Source: Variovorax paradoxus (GTDB lineage: Bacteria > Pseudomonadota > Gammaproteobacteria > Burkholderiales > Burkholderiaceae_C). From it: a stretch of DNA of 64,000 bases. The translations under genes were made by a program, and so were the position numbers. The number at the start of each line of letters is the position of its first letter. The stretch's first letter is position 1. This document shows, in pieces, positions 9,623 through 17,635 of the stretch. The stretch covers positions 1,674,001-1,738,000 of the forward strand of contig CP063166.1 of the NCBI GenBank assembly GCA_016806145.1, given 5' to 3'. The notes beneath the pieces are model-generated. The model was not told the DNA's origin. It worked only from the letters and a program-made list of their open reading frames with translations, and did no database searches.

Positions 9623-9632
9623 CTGGCCGCGT

Positions 9633-10418
9633 TCAGGCCTTCCAGGAAGGCGGGCGCTTCTCGATGAAGGCCTGCACGCCTTCGAGCGCACTCGCATCCA
9701 TCATGTTGCAGGCCATGGTCTGGCTGGCGTCCGCCAGCGCCGGCGCGATGCCCGTTTCGAGCTGCCGGTAGAACAGCGCCTTGCCGAGCGCCAGCGCGGT
9801 GCGCGGCTTGGCGACGATGCTGGCCAGCAGCGCCTCGAGCGCGGCATCGAGCTGGTCCGGCGAGGCCACGCGGTTGACCAGGCCCTTCTCGCGCGCTTCC
9901 TCGGCGCCGATGAATTCGCCGGTGACGAGCATCTCGAAGGCCTCCTTGCGCCCCAGGTTGCGCGACAGCGTGACGCTCGGCGTGGCGCAGAACAGCCCGA
10001 CGTTGACGCCGCTGACCGCGAAGCGCGCCTCGCTCGAGGCCACGGCGAGGTCGCACACCGCCACCAGCTGGCAGCCCGCGGCCGTCGCGATGCCGTGCAC
10101 GCGCGCGATGACGGGCACCGGTAGCCGTTGCAGCGACAGCATCATCTCGCCGCAGCGCGCGAACAGGCGCTGGTAGTAGTCGAGCGCGGGCGCGGCGCGC
10201 ATTTCCTTCAGGTCGTGGCCGGCGCAGAAGGCCTTGCCGGCGCCGGCGATCACGACGGCACGCACCGTGTCGTCGGCCGCGATGCCGGCAATGGCCGTTT
10301 CGAGGGCGCCCAGCATGCCCTCGGACAGCGCATTGAACGCGCCCGGGCGGTTGAGCGTGAGCGTGACCACGCCGCGGGCGTCGCGGGCCTCGAGCACGAA
10401 GGGGGAGCTGTCGTTCAT
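9633..10418 (-). CDS. Enoyl-CoA hydratase/isomerase family protein, ECHDC3-like
   Basis: 261 aa crotonase fold: FCAGHDLKEM binds the CoA thioester and HGIATAAGCQLVAVCDLAVAS forms the oxyanion-hole region. Both glutamates used by classical hydratases are replaced: Q117 stands at the crotonase Glu144 position and G137 at the Glu164 position. This pattern and the segment GVNVGLFCATPSV match the ECHDC3 subfamily rather than FadB-type hydratases. Simple hydratase activity is therefore doubtful. It follows an esterase gene by 17 nt, in a stretch of acyl-CoA metabolism genes on the same strand. Confidence 0.9.
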   Translation of the reverse strand: MNDSSPFVLEARDARGVVTLTLNRPGAFNALSEGMLGALETAIAGIAADDTVRAVVIAGAGKAFCAGHDLKEMRAAPALDYYQRLFARCGEMMLSLQRLPVPVIARVHGIATAAGCQLVAVCDLAVASSEARFAVSGVNVGLFCATPSVTLSRNLGRKEAFEMLVTGEFIGAEEAREKGLVNRVASPDQLDAALEALLASIVAKPRTALALGKALFYRQLETGIAPALADASQTMACNMMDASALEGVQAFIEKRPPSWKA

Positions 10419-10435
10419 CGCATGCCGCCTTTTCT

Positions 10436-11815
10436 TCAGTAGGTCAGTTCCAGCACCGTGACATGGCCCTTGACCGCGGGCCAGGTGAGCCCCGTGAGGC
10501 GCTCGCCATTGAACTCGCCCGTGACCGCGCGCTGCGGCTCGGAGCCCGTCTCGCGCAGGCGCGAGCTCGACACGCCGGCTCCCTTGGGCGGCACCCCTGC
10601 CGGCGGGCTCTTGCCGTCGAAGCGCATGGTGTCGCGCTGCGCGTCGAAATAGCCGCGCGGCCGCGTGAAGACGGCGACTGCGTTGGCGCTGCCGTCGGCC
10701 GGCACGATCGGGTCGAGCCGCAGGTTCACGAGGCTGCTGCCGCGCGGGAACGGGCTGCGGTAGACGTGGGTGACGCTGGCCTGCGTGTCGAGCACGAATT
10801 CGTAGGCCGCATCGGGGCGCGCGCTGAAGGGCCCCCAGCGGCCGTCGGCACCGACGGTCTTGCGGTGCACGGGCTCGCCGAGCCGCCGGCCGGTGGCCGG
10901 ATCGACCGCGTACACCAGCACTTGCGCGCCGGCCAGCGACTGGTTCTCCGCGCCGATCGCGCGGCCGTCGAGCACCACGTTGGCCTCGCGCGCGATCTCC
11001 AGGCTGCGCGGCGCCTCGCCGGTGAGGAACCGCCAGGTCGCCGCGAAGGCCGCGGGCGAGAACGAGGTCTCGCGGTGGTCCACGCGCGGCAGCACGGTGT
11101 TGGTCGCGCCCTTGAGCGCCGGGCCGTCGAAGCCGATGTTCGTCGGCTTGCCGGGCGAGCCGATCCACAGGCCGTCGGGCTGGGCGTACTTGTCGTTGTT
11201 GTCCGAGCGCAGCGTCAGCCACTTCACGCCCGGCGTCACCTCGTCGCCGTTCGGGCCCTTGGGCGCGTTGAGCTGCCGCATGAAGGGCGACAGCCCCGAG
11301 AACTCGTTGTTCTCGCGCAGGCCCGGCACGGCCCAGATGCCGTGCGCCGGGTTGCCGCCGAGCACCACGTGGCTGACGACGGCCGCGCCGCCGCCGTTCT
11401 GCACGTAGTTGCGGATGGTGTTGCCGCCGCGCGAGTTGCCGATCAGCACGACCCGGGTCGCGCCGGTGGCGCGCAGCACCTGCTCGACCTTTTCCTTGAG
11501 GAAGGCGGCCGATTCCGCCGTGGAGCTGCGCCCGGCCTGGGCCACGGCGTCGTCGTCGCGCGCCAGCGGCAGGGGCTGGTCGAAGGCGAACAGTCGCGCG
11601 CGCGGCCAGCCGTTCGACTCGAAGCGCCAGAGCGTGGTCTGCCACAGCGCGGCCGAGTCGCCGTTGCCGTGCACGAAGACGATGGGCGGGCGGTCGGCGA
11701 GCGAGGGCATGGCGGTCGGCGCATTGGCGCAGGCGGTCAACAGGAGGGCGGGGGAGGCGAGCAGCCCGGCGAGGACCGGCGGCGCGCCGAGGAGGAGGGT
11801 GCGGCGGGATGGCAT
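10436..11815 (-). CDS. Secreted alpha/beta hydrolase (lipase/esterase-like)
   Basis: 459 aa. The N-terminus has an arginine pair and a hydrophobic stretch ending LLLTACANA, consistent with export, possibly as a lipoprotein (LLTAC). The hydrolase part begins PIVFVHGNGDSAALW and has the nucleophile elbow GNSRGGN near residue 130. After about residue 270 a beta-rich region follows (VLVYAVDPATGRRLG, carboxypeptidase-like or C2-like), which many polyester- or lipid-acting esterases carry. Substrate unknown; a role in external ester breakdown feeding the neighbouring acyl-CoA enzymes is inference. Confidence 0.8.
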   Translation of the reverse strand: MPSRRTLLLGAPPVLAGLLASPALLLTACANAPTAMPSLADRPPIVFVHGNGDSAALWQTTLWRFESNGWPRARLFAFDQPLPLARDDDAVAQAGRSSTAESAAFLKEKVEQVLRATGATRVVLIGNSRGGNTIRNYVQNGGGAAVVSHVVLGGNPAHGIWAVPGLRENNEFSGLSPFMRQLNAPKGPNGDEVTPGVKWLTLRSDNNDKYAQPDGLWIGSPGKPTNIGFDGPALKGATNTVLPRVDHRETSFSPAAFAATWRFLTGEAPRSLEIAREANVVLDGRAIGAENQSLAGAQVLVYAVDPATGRRLGEPVHRKTVGADGRWGPFSARPDAAYEFVLDTQASVTHVYRSPFPRGSSLVNLRLDPIVPADGSANAVAVFTRPRGYFDAQRDTMRFDGKSPPAGVPPKGAGVSSSRLRETGSEPQRAVTGEFNGERLTGLTWPAVKGHVTVLELTY

Positions 11816-11856
11816 GGTCGTTCTTCGTGGTTGCGTTGCGGGGGCCGTTCCGAATG

Positions 11857-11889
11857 AAAAACGCCCGCCGGCGCGAAGGCGGGCGGGCG
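11857..11889 (-). terminator. Rho-independent terminator after acyl-CoA dehydrogenase
   Basis: On the minus strand CGCCCGCCCGCCTTCGCGCC folds onto GGCGGGCG, followed by TTTTT. It sits 24 nt past the stop of the gene at 11914-13029 and separates the dehydrogenase pair from the esterase-crotonase pair. Confidence 0.8.
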
Positions 11890-11913
11890 CTGGATGCTAA
11901 GAGAAAAGCACCG

Positions 11914-13029
11914 TCAGGCGAAGACGCCGGCCGTGTCCTGCATGCGCGCCGACACCTCGCCCAGGTGGTGGAAGCTGTCGCCGAAGCTCATCTCGAGCTG
12001 CGTGAGCTTGCGGAAGTAGTGGCTGCCGATGTATTCGTCGGTCACGCCGATGCCGCCGTGCAGCTGCACCGAGTTCTGGCCCACGAAGCGCATCGACACG
12101 CCGAGCTGGTACTTGGCGCGCGCCAGCGCCTGGCGCCGCTCGGCCGCGGGGGCGTTGAGCTTGAGCGTGGCGTAGTAGCTCATCGAGCGCGCGAGCTCGA
12201 GCTGCATCTTCATGTCGGCGACGCGGTGGCGCAGCGCCTGGAAGCTCGAGATGACCACGCCGAACTGCTTGCGCTGGTTCATGTAGTCGACCGTCACGTC
12301 CACCGTCTTGTCGAGCACGCCCACCGCTTCGGCGCAGGTGGCGGCGATGCCGACGTCGACCGCGTACTCGAGGGCCGCGAGGCCGTCGGCCGTGACCAGC
12401 GTGGCGTCGGCCTTGTCGAACACCACCTCGGCGGCGCGGCTGCCGTCCTGCGTGCCGTAGCCGCGCGCTTCCACGCCGCTGGCGCTGCGCTCGACCAGGA
12501 ACAGGGCGATCTTGCCGTCGGCCTGGGCGGGCACGAGGTAGGCATCGGCCTGGTCGCCGATGGCCACCAGGCTCTTGGCGCCGGTCAGGCTCCAGCTCTC
12601 GCCGGCCTTCACGGCCTTGGCTTCGCAGACGTCGAGGCGGTAGCGCGCCTTGCGCTCCTGGTAGGCCAGCACCACGATGGCCTCGCCGCCCGCGATGCGC
12701 GGCAGCCAGGCCTTCTTGAGCGCCTCGCCCGCATAGCCGCCGAGCACGGCGCCGGCGATCAGCGTCTGCGCGAAGGGCTCGAGCACGATGCCGCGGCCCA
12801 GCTCTTCCATCACGACCATGCCGGCCACCGGGCCCATGCCCAGGCCGCCGTCGTCTTCGGAGATGTAGAGGCCGCCGAGGCCGAGTTCGGCCAGTTCGTC
12901 CCATGCCTCGCGCGAGAAGCCGCCCTTGGCTTCGATGCCGCGGCGGCGCTCGAAGTCATAGCCCTTGTCGACCCATTTGCGGACGGCGTCGCGCAGTTGT
13001 TCCTGGTCGTCGGTGAAATTGAAGTCCAT
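11914..13029 (-). CDS. Acyl-CoA dehydrogenase, small-subunit type (PimD-like)
   Basis: 371 aa flavoprotein fold opening MDFNFTDDQEQLRDAV. The usual FAD signature block is degenerate (LAYQERKARYRLD in place of a SEPxAGSD segment), as in the small subunit of pimeloyl-CoA dehydrogenase-type pairs. The C-terminal part retains QLHGGIGVTDEY. It is 37 nt downstream of a second dehydrogenase, and the two probably form a heteromer oxidising a dicarboxylyl- or medium/long-chain acyl-CoA. The substrate is inferred from the pairing only. Confidence 0.88.
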   Translation of the reverse strand: MDFNFTDDQEQLRDAVRKWVDKGYDFERRRGIEAKGGFSREAWDELAELGLGGLYISEDDGGLGMGPVAGMVVMEELGRGIVLEPFAQTLIAGAVLGGYAGEALKKAWLPRIAGGEAIVVLAYQERKARYRLDVCEAKAVKAGESWSLTGAKSLVAIGDQADAYLVPAQADGKIALFLVERSASGVEARGYGTQDGSRAAEVVFDKADATLVTADGLAALEYAVDVGIAATCAEAVGVLDKTVDVTVDYMNQRKQFGVVISSFQALRHRVADMKMQLELARSMSYYATLKLNAPAAERRQALARAKYQLGVSMRFVGQNSVQLHGGIGVTDEYIGSHYFRKLTQLEMSFGDSFHHLGEVSARMQDTAGVFA

Positions 13030-13044
13030 GTGTGATCTCCGTTT

Positions 13045-13070
13045 GTCCTGAGCCTGGTCGAAGGGCTCAG
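13045..13070. repeat. REP-like hairpin overlapping a stop codon
   Basis: CTGAGCC and GGCTCAG arms enclose TGGTCGAAG, the same CTGAGC..GTCGAAGG core as the repeat at 7753-7834. It fills the 37-bp gap between the two dehydrogenase genes, and its right arm contains the stop codon of the upstream gene. Confidence 0.6.
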
Positions 13071-14248
13071 CCCAGAACCGTCTGCGCGACGATGTTGCGT
13101 TGCACTTCGTTCGAGCCGCCGTAGATGGTGGTCTTGCGCATGTTGAAGAAGGTCGACGACAGCGGCGCGAGCGCCGGGTTGCCGCCCGGGAAGTTGCCTT
13201 GCCAGCCGGCGGCCATGGCTTCGCGGATCAGCGGCAGCGCATACGGGCCGCCCGCGAGCATCATCAGTTCGCTGTAGCGCTGCTGGATCTCGCTGCCGCG
13301 GATCTTGAGCAGGCCGGCCACGTCGAGCGAGTTCTTGCCCGAGGTGGCGGCCGAGAGCACGCGCAGCACCATCATCTCGAGCGCGACGATGTCGACCTCG
13401 AGCCTGGCGATCTCGTCGCGGAAGCGCGCGTCGTCGTACACGCCCTCGGTCTTCGCGATGCGCTTGAGGCGCTCGAGCTCGCGCTTGGCGCGGTTGACGT
13501 CGGCGATGTTGGTGCGCTCGTGCGAGAGCAGGTGCTTGGCGTAGGTCCAGCCCTTGTTCTCCTCGCCGATCAGGTTCTCGGCCGGCACCTCGACGTTGTC
13601 GAAGAACACCTCGTTGACCTCGTGGCCGCCGTCGAGCAGCTTGATCGGGCGCACGGTGACGCCGGGCGACTTCATGTCGAGCAGCAGGAAGCTGATGCCG
13701 GTCTGGGGCTTGCCCTCGCTGCTGGTGCGCACGAGGTTGAACATCCAGTCGCCGTACTGGCCGAGCGTGGTCCAGGTCTTCTGGCCGTTGACGATGTACT
13801 TGTCGCCCTGGCGTTCGGCCTTGGTCTTGAGCGAGGCGAGGTCGGAGCCCGAGCCCGGTTCGCTGTAGCCCTGGCTCCACCAGACCTCGCCGCTGGCGAT
13901 GCCGGGCAGGAAGCGCTTCTGCTGCTCGGGGTTGCCGAAGGCCATGATGACCGGGGCCACCATCACCGGGCCGAAGGGCACGATGCGCGGCGCGCCGGCC
14001 AGCGCGGTTTCTTCCTCGAACAGGTGGCGCTGCACGGCGGTCCAGCCGGGACCGCCGAATTCCTTGGGCCAGCCGTAGCCCAGCCAGCCCTTCTTGCCGA
14101 GGATCTTGGCCCAGGTCTGCATATCGTCGCGCGTGAGTTCCAGCGCGTTGTGGACCTTGGTGGAGATCTCCTTGGGAAGGTTTTCTTTGACCCATGCGCG
14201 AATCTCTTCGCGGAACTGCTGTTCTTCGGGCGTGAAGCTCAAATCCAT
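13067..14248 (-). CDS. Acyl-CoA dehydrogenase, large-subunit type (PimC-like)
   Basis: 393 aa, opening MDLSFTPEEQQFREEIRAWV. It carries the FAD/substrate signature QGYSEPGSGSDLASLKTKA near residue 127 and the later NVEVPAENLIGEENKGW. C-terminal YGGSNEVQRNIVAQTVLG is the standard dehydrogenase ending. First gene of the pair with the PimD-like gene. The ATG at 14246-14248 is preferred over upstream in-frame codons because the family N-terminus begins there. Divergent from purN with 185 bp between. Confidence 0.92.
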   Translation of the reverse strand: MDLSFTPEEQQFREEIRAWVKENLPKEISTKVHNALELTRDDMQTWAKILGKKGWLGYGWPKEFGGPGWTAVQRHLFEEETALAGAPRIVPFGPVMVAPVIMAFGNPEQQKRFLPGIASGEVWWSQGYSEPGSGSDLASLKTKAERQGDKYIVNGQKTWTTLGQYGDWMFNLVRTSSEGKPQTGISFLLLDMKSPGVTVRPIKLLDGGHEVNEVFFDNVEVPAENLIGEENKGWTYAKHLLSHERTNIADVNRAKRELERLKRIAKTEGVYDDARFRDEIARLEVDIVALEMMVLRVLSAATSGKNSLDVAGLLKIRGSEIQQRYSELMMLAGGPYALPLIREAMAAGWQGNFPGGNPALAPLSSTFFNMRKTTIYGGSNEVQRNIVAQTVLG

Positions 14249-14433
14249 GCGTGCCTCGCTGTGTTGATCGTCGGTGCACCGCAGACGCGGCGTGTCTCCG
14301 GAGCCACGAGTTTTAGCACGGTCGTGCTGCAAATCGCTGTCCGCGCGGCGACAAGTCTGTGTGCGCGGACCTCGCGCGGCAAGGGGCGGGCCGGAAAAGG
14401 GCAGCTTGGCGGGCACGGATAATCCCGCCTCCC

Positions 14434-15030
14434 ATGAAGAACATCGTGATCCTGATCTCCGGCGGCGGCTCCAACATGGAGGCCATCGTGCGCGCCGCGG
14501 CGCGCGACCGCTGGGCCGAGCGTTTCGGCGCGCGCGTCGCCGCCGTCGTCAGCAACAAGGCGGAGGCGGGCGGCCTGGCGCTGGCCCGGGCGCAGGGCAT
14601 CGCGACCGCGGTGGTGCCGCACAAGGATTTCGAGAGCCGCGAAGCCTTCGACCAGGCGCTCGCCGCGGCGGTCGACGCGCATGCGCCGGCGCTGGTGGTG
14701 CTGGCGGGCTTCATGCGCATCCTGACGCCCGGCTTCGTCGAGCGCTATGCCGGGCGGCTGGTGAACATCCACCCCTCGCTGCTGCCGGCCTTCCCGGGCC
14801 TGCACACCCACCAGCGCGCGATCGACGCGGGCTGCAAGGTGGCGGGCGTCACGGTGCACCAGGTCACGACCGAGCTCGACCATGGCCCGATCCTGGCGCA
14901 GGCCGTGGTGCCGGTGCTGCCCGACGACACGGCGGCGACGCTCGCCGGCCGGGTGCTTGCCCAGGAGCACCAGTTGTATCCACGCGCCATTGCCCAGTGG
15001 CTGATGGATACATCAGGACACAATCCTTAA
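14434..15030 (+). CDS. purN: Phosphoribosylglycinamide formyltransferase (GAR transformylase)
   Basis: 198 aa cytoplasmic enzyme of purine synthesis that formylates GAR using 10-formyl-THF. Hallmarks are ISGGGSNMEAI near the N-terminus (phosphate loop), the catalytic block LVNIHPSLLPAFPG with Asn-His and Ser, and HQVTTELDHGPILAQ with the catalytic Asp. Length is normal. It stands alone upstream of a small lipoprotein gene. Confidence 0.97.
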   Translation: MKNIVILISGGGSNMEAIVRAAARDRWAERFGARVAAVVSNKAEAGGLALARAQGIATAVVPHKDFESREAFDQALAAAVDAHAPALVVLAGFMRILTPGFVERYAGRLVNIHPSLLPAFPGLHTHQRAIDAGCKVAGVTVHQVTTELDHGPILAQAVVPVLPDDTAATLAGRVLAQEHQLYPRAIAQWLMDTSGHNP

Positions 15031-15067
15031 AGAACTTGTTTATATTCGCGGGTTTTCGGGAGTCGCA

Positions 15068-15382
15068 GTGAAAACCCAATCGCTACTGTCCACGATCGCC
15101 GGTGCCGCCCTGATGGCCGGCTGCGCCGCTCCGGCCCCGCCGCCGCCCGCCGCGCCGGCGCCGCCGCCCGCCCCGGTGTTCCAGTGCGGTGCCGACGGTG
15201 CCCGTTTCGCCGTGGGTCAGCAGCTCACGCCGCAGCTCGAAGCCGCCGCCAAGGTGCGCGCGGGCGCCGGCACGGTGCGCGTGCTCAGGCCTGGCGACGC
15301 CGCGACCACCGAACTCGATGGCGGGCGCCTGAACCTCGACGTCGACGCCCGCAACCGGGTGACGGACGTCCGCTGCGGCTGA
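15068..15382 (+). CDS. Peptidase inhibitor I78-family lipoprotein
   Basis: 104 aa with a lipobox LMAGC, lipidated at Cys19, then an Ala/Pro linker of about 18 residues. The globular part from Cys39 to the final Cys-Gly shows the I78 inhibitor pattern: QCGADGARFAVGQ, VRVLRPGDAATTELDGGRLN and a terminal Cys. I78 proteins inhibit serine proteases; here it would sit anchored in the periplasm, with the long linker giving reach. Start is GTG; weak ribosome site GGGA. An M48 peptidase gene lies 370 bp downstream, but I78 inhibitors are not known to act on metallopeptidases. Confidence 0.82.
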   Translation: MKTQSLLSTIAGAALMAGCAAPAPPPPAAPAPPPAPVFQCGADGARFAVGQQLTPQLEAAAKVRAGAGTVRVLRPGDAATTELDGGRLNLDVDARNRVTDVRCG

Positions 15383-15443
15383 GCGTCCCGATTCATTCGA
15401 ACGGACGGCGAAGCGGCGAGGCAGGATGAGCGCCGGCGCCCGT

Positions 15444-15683
15444 TCAGCCGTCGATCCGCGCGAAGCGCGGCTGCACGCGGCCGTCGATGTCCACGGTTTC
15501 GCCGAACATCGCGGCCGGGCGCACCCACAGGCCGCGGGCGCCGTAGAGCGCGCGGTAGAGCGTCATCGGTTCCAGGGTCTCGCTGTGGCGCACGGTGCCC
15601 AGCACCTCGTATTCCCCGCCCTTGTAGTGGCGGTAGCGGCCCGGCGGGGTTTCGATCAGGGGCGGCAGGTCGTCGTCGGTCAC
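15444..15683 (-). CDS. DUF1653 domain protein
   Basis: 79 aa. The motif PGRYRHYKGGEYEVLGTVRHSETLEP followed by YRALYG and WVRPAAMF is the DUF1653 signature (PGxYRHYKGxxYxVL), reported here in two parts. Small soluble beta-rich protein of unknown function. Transcribed toward the I78 lipoprotein gene, 61 bp away. Confidence 0.88.
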   Translation of the reverse strand: MTDDDLPPLIETPPGRYRHYKGGEYEVLGTVRHSETLEPMTLYRALYGARGLWVRPAAMFGETVDIDGRVQPRFARIDG

Positions 15684-15753
15684 GGGGTCGTTTCTTTCTT
15701 AGTCAGGAGTCGGGGCCGTCGGCAGGCATGCCGGGGCCGGCGGAAGTACCGGA

Positions 15754-17607
15754 ATGGATCGCGCTGACTTTGTCCACCTCGTCCGGCTCAGCGAGCATGC
15801 CAGCGCACAGGACAGCGCGCGCTACCGCCGCGGCGTGGCGGCGTTCGCGGCCCTGGGCTATCTGTGGGTGCTGGCCTGCCTCGGGCTGGCGATGGGGCTG
15901 ATCGTCTGGGTCGCCGTGTCGCTCGGCGATGGCGGGTTCAGCGTCTCGCGCGGCTGGCTGCTGCTGTTCGGGCTGGGCCTGCTGTGGGCCACGGTGCGCG
16001 CGCTGTGGGTGCGCTTCGACGAGCCGGACGGCCTGGAGCTCTCGCGCGAGGACGCGCCCCAGCTGTTCGAGGCGCTCGACCGCATCCGCGGCAAGATCAA
16101 GGGGCCGCCGGTCCATCACGTCTACCTCGACGACGATTTCAACGCCAGCATCCGCCAGGTGCCGCGCTTCGGGCTCTTCGGCGGCGCGGTCAATTCGCTG
16201 AGCATCGGGCTGCCGCTCTTGATGATGCTCGACCGGCGGCGGCTGCTGTCGGTGCTCGCGCACGAGTACGGCCACCTGCGCGGCAACCACGGCAAGCTCA
16301 GCGCCTGGATCTACCGCACGCGGCTGTCGTGGCTCAAGCTCGACGCCAACCTGCAGCGCAACGAAGGCGTGATGGCGATCGTCTCGCAGGCCTTCTTCCG
16401 CTGGTACTTTCCGCGCTTCGCGGCCAAGACCTTCGCGCTCGCGCGGCAGGACGAGTACGAGGCCGACCGCATCTCGGGCCGGCTGCTCGGCACCTCGGTC
16501 GCGGCCGCGGCGCTGACCGAGATCTCGATCAAGGCCAGCTGGTACGCCAACGAGTTCTGGCCCTGGCACTGGGCCCGGGCCGAGCGCGAGCCGCTGCCGC
16601 CGGGGCCGTTCGCGGGGCTGCGCGAATGCGTCGCGACGCCGCCGGGACCGGAGTTCGCGCGCCAGGCGCTGCGCGAGGCGATGCGCCGCGTCAGCGACCT
16701 GGAAGACACCCACCCGGTGCTGCGTGACCGGCTCGAGGCGCTGCGCCAGAAGGCGACGGTGCCGGCCTGGTCGAAGCGGCCGGCGCTCGAGATGCTGGTC
16801 GACGGCCCGCGCTGGATCGCGCACTTCGACGCCCAGTGGCGCCAGGCCCATGCCGCCGACTGGAAGCAGCACCACGCGCATCGCTCGCGCATCCGCGAGC
16901 GCATCGCGGTGCTGGCGGCGCGCGGCGAGCGCAACACGCCCGACGAATGGGTCGAATGGGCCGATGCCGAGCGTCGCCTCGACACCTCGGCGCCGGTGCG
17001 CGAGCACTACGAGCGCGCGCTGCGGATCGCGCCCGAACATCCGGGCGCGTTGCGCGGCCTGGCGCAGATGATTCCGCCGACCGAGCGCGAGGCGCGGCTC
17101 GCGGTGCTCGAGCGGCTGCACGAATCGGGCGCCGCCAGCCGCTGGTGGGCGGCGCGCAATGCGGTGGCGGTGCTCGAGAACCCCGATGCCGGTCCGCACG
17201 ACGAGGCGGGCCTCAAGCACTGGCGCGGCCGCCTGAAGGAGGCCGAGGAGGCCGAGGCGCGCGCGTGGGAGGAACTGACCGAGACGCCGTGCTTCGCCCA
17301 GATCGGCCGCCACGACCTCAACGCGCACGAGCTCGACGAACTGCGGGCCGACCTCGTGCGCAACCTGCCGGTGTCGCGCGCCTGGCTGGTGCGCAAGAAC
17401 CTGCGCGAGTTTCCGTGGCGGCGCGCCTTCGTCGTCTTCGTCGAGCTGCCGGGGCTGGACGACGAGGAGCGCTGGCAGCTGTGCCGCCAGCTCGAGCAGA
17501 CGCTGAGCCTGCCCGGCGTGGCGCTGGTGCTGTGGGCCGGGCATTCGCCGACGCTGGAGGACATCGAGCGGCAGGCTTTCGGCGCCGTCTGGACACGCGG
17601 AGCCTGA
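15754..17607 (+). CDS. M48-family membrane metallopeptidase with long C-terminal extension
   Basis: 617 aa. Two membrane helices (about residues 31-57 and 66-84) precede a zinc-protease domain with HEYGH at 170-174 and a downstream QDEYEADR glutamate as third ligand, as in HtpX/Oma1-type M48 enzymes. The protease core ends around residue 340. The remaining ~280 residues include a TPR-like stretch (EHYERALRIAPEHPGALRGL) and a charged tail of unclear fold. Likely acts on membrane or misfolded proteins at the inner membrane; the extension may recruit substrate (inference). Confidence 0.88.
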   Translation: MDRADFVHLVRLSEHASAQDSARYRRGVAAFAALGYLWVLACLGLAMGLIVWVAVSLGDGGFSVSRGWLLLFGLGLLWATVRALWVRFDEPDGLELSREDAPQLFEALDRIRGKIKGPPVHHVYLDDDFNASIRQVPRFGLFGGAVNSLSIGLPLLMMLDRRRLLSVLAHEYGHLRGNHGKLSAWIYRTRLSWLKLDANLQRNEGVMAIVSQAFFRWYFPRFAAKTFALARQDEYEADRISGRLLGTSVAAAALTEISIKASWYANEFWPWHWARAEREPLPPGPFAGLRECVATPPGPEFARQALREAMRRVSDLEDTHPVLRDRLEALRQKATVPAWSKRPALEMLVDGPRWIAHFDAQWRQAHAADWKQHHAHRSRIRERIAVLAARGERNTPDEWVEWADAERRLDTSAPVREHYERALRIAPEHPGALRGLAQMIPPTEREARLAVLERLHESGAASRWWAARNAVAVLENPDAGPHDEAGLKHWRGRLKEAEEAEARAWEELTETPCFAQIGRHDLNAHELDELRADLVRNLPVSRAWLVRKNLREFPWRRAFVVFVELPGLDDEERWQLCRQLEQTLSLPGVALVLWAGHSPTLEDIERQAFGAVWTRGA

Positions 17608-17635
17608 GGTCGACGGCGGCTGAGACAATCGGGGC

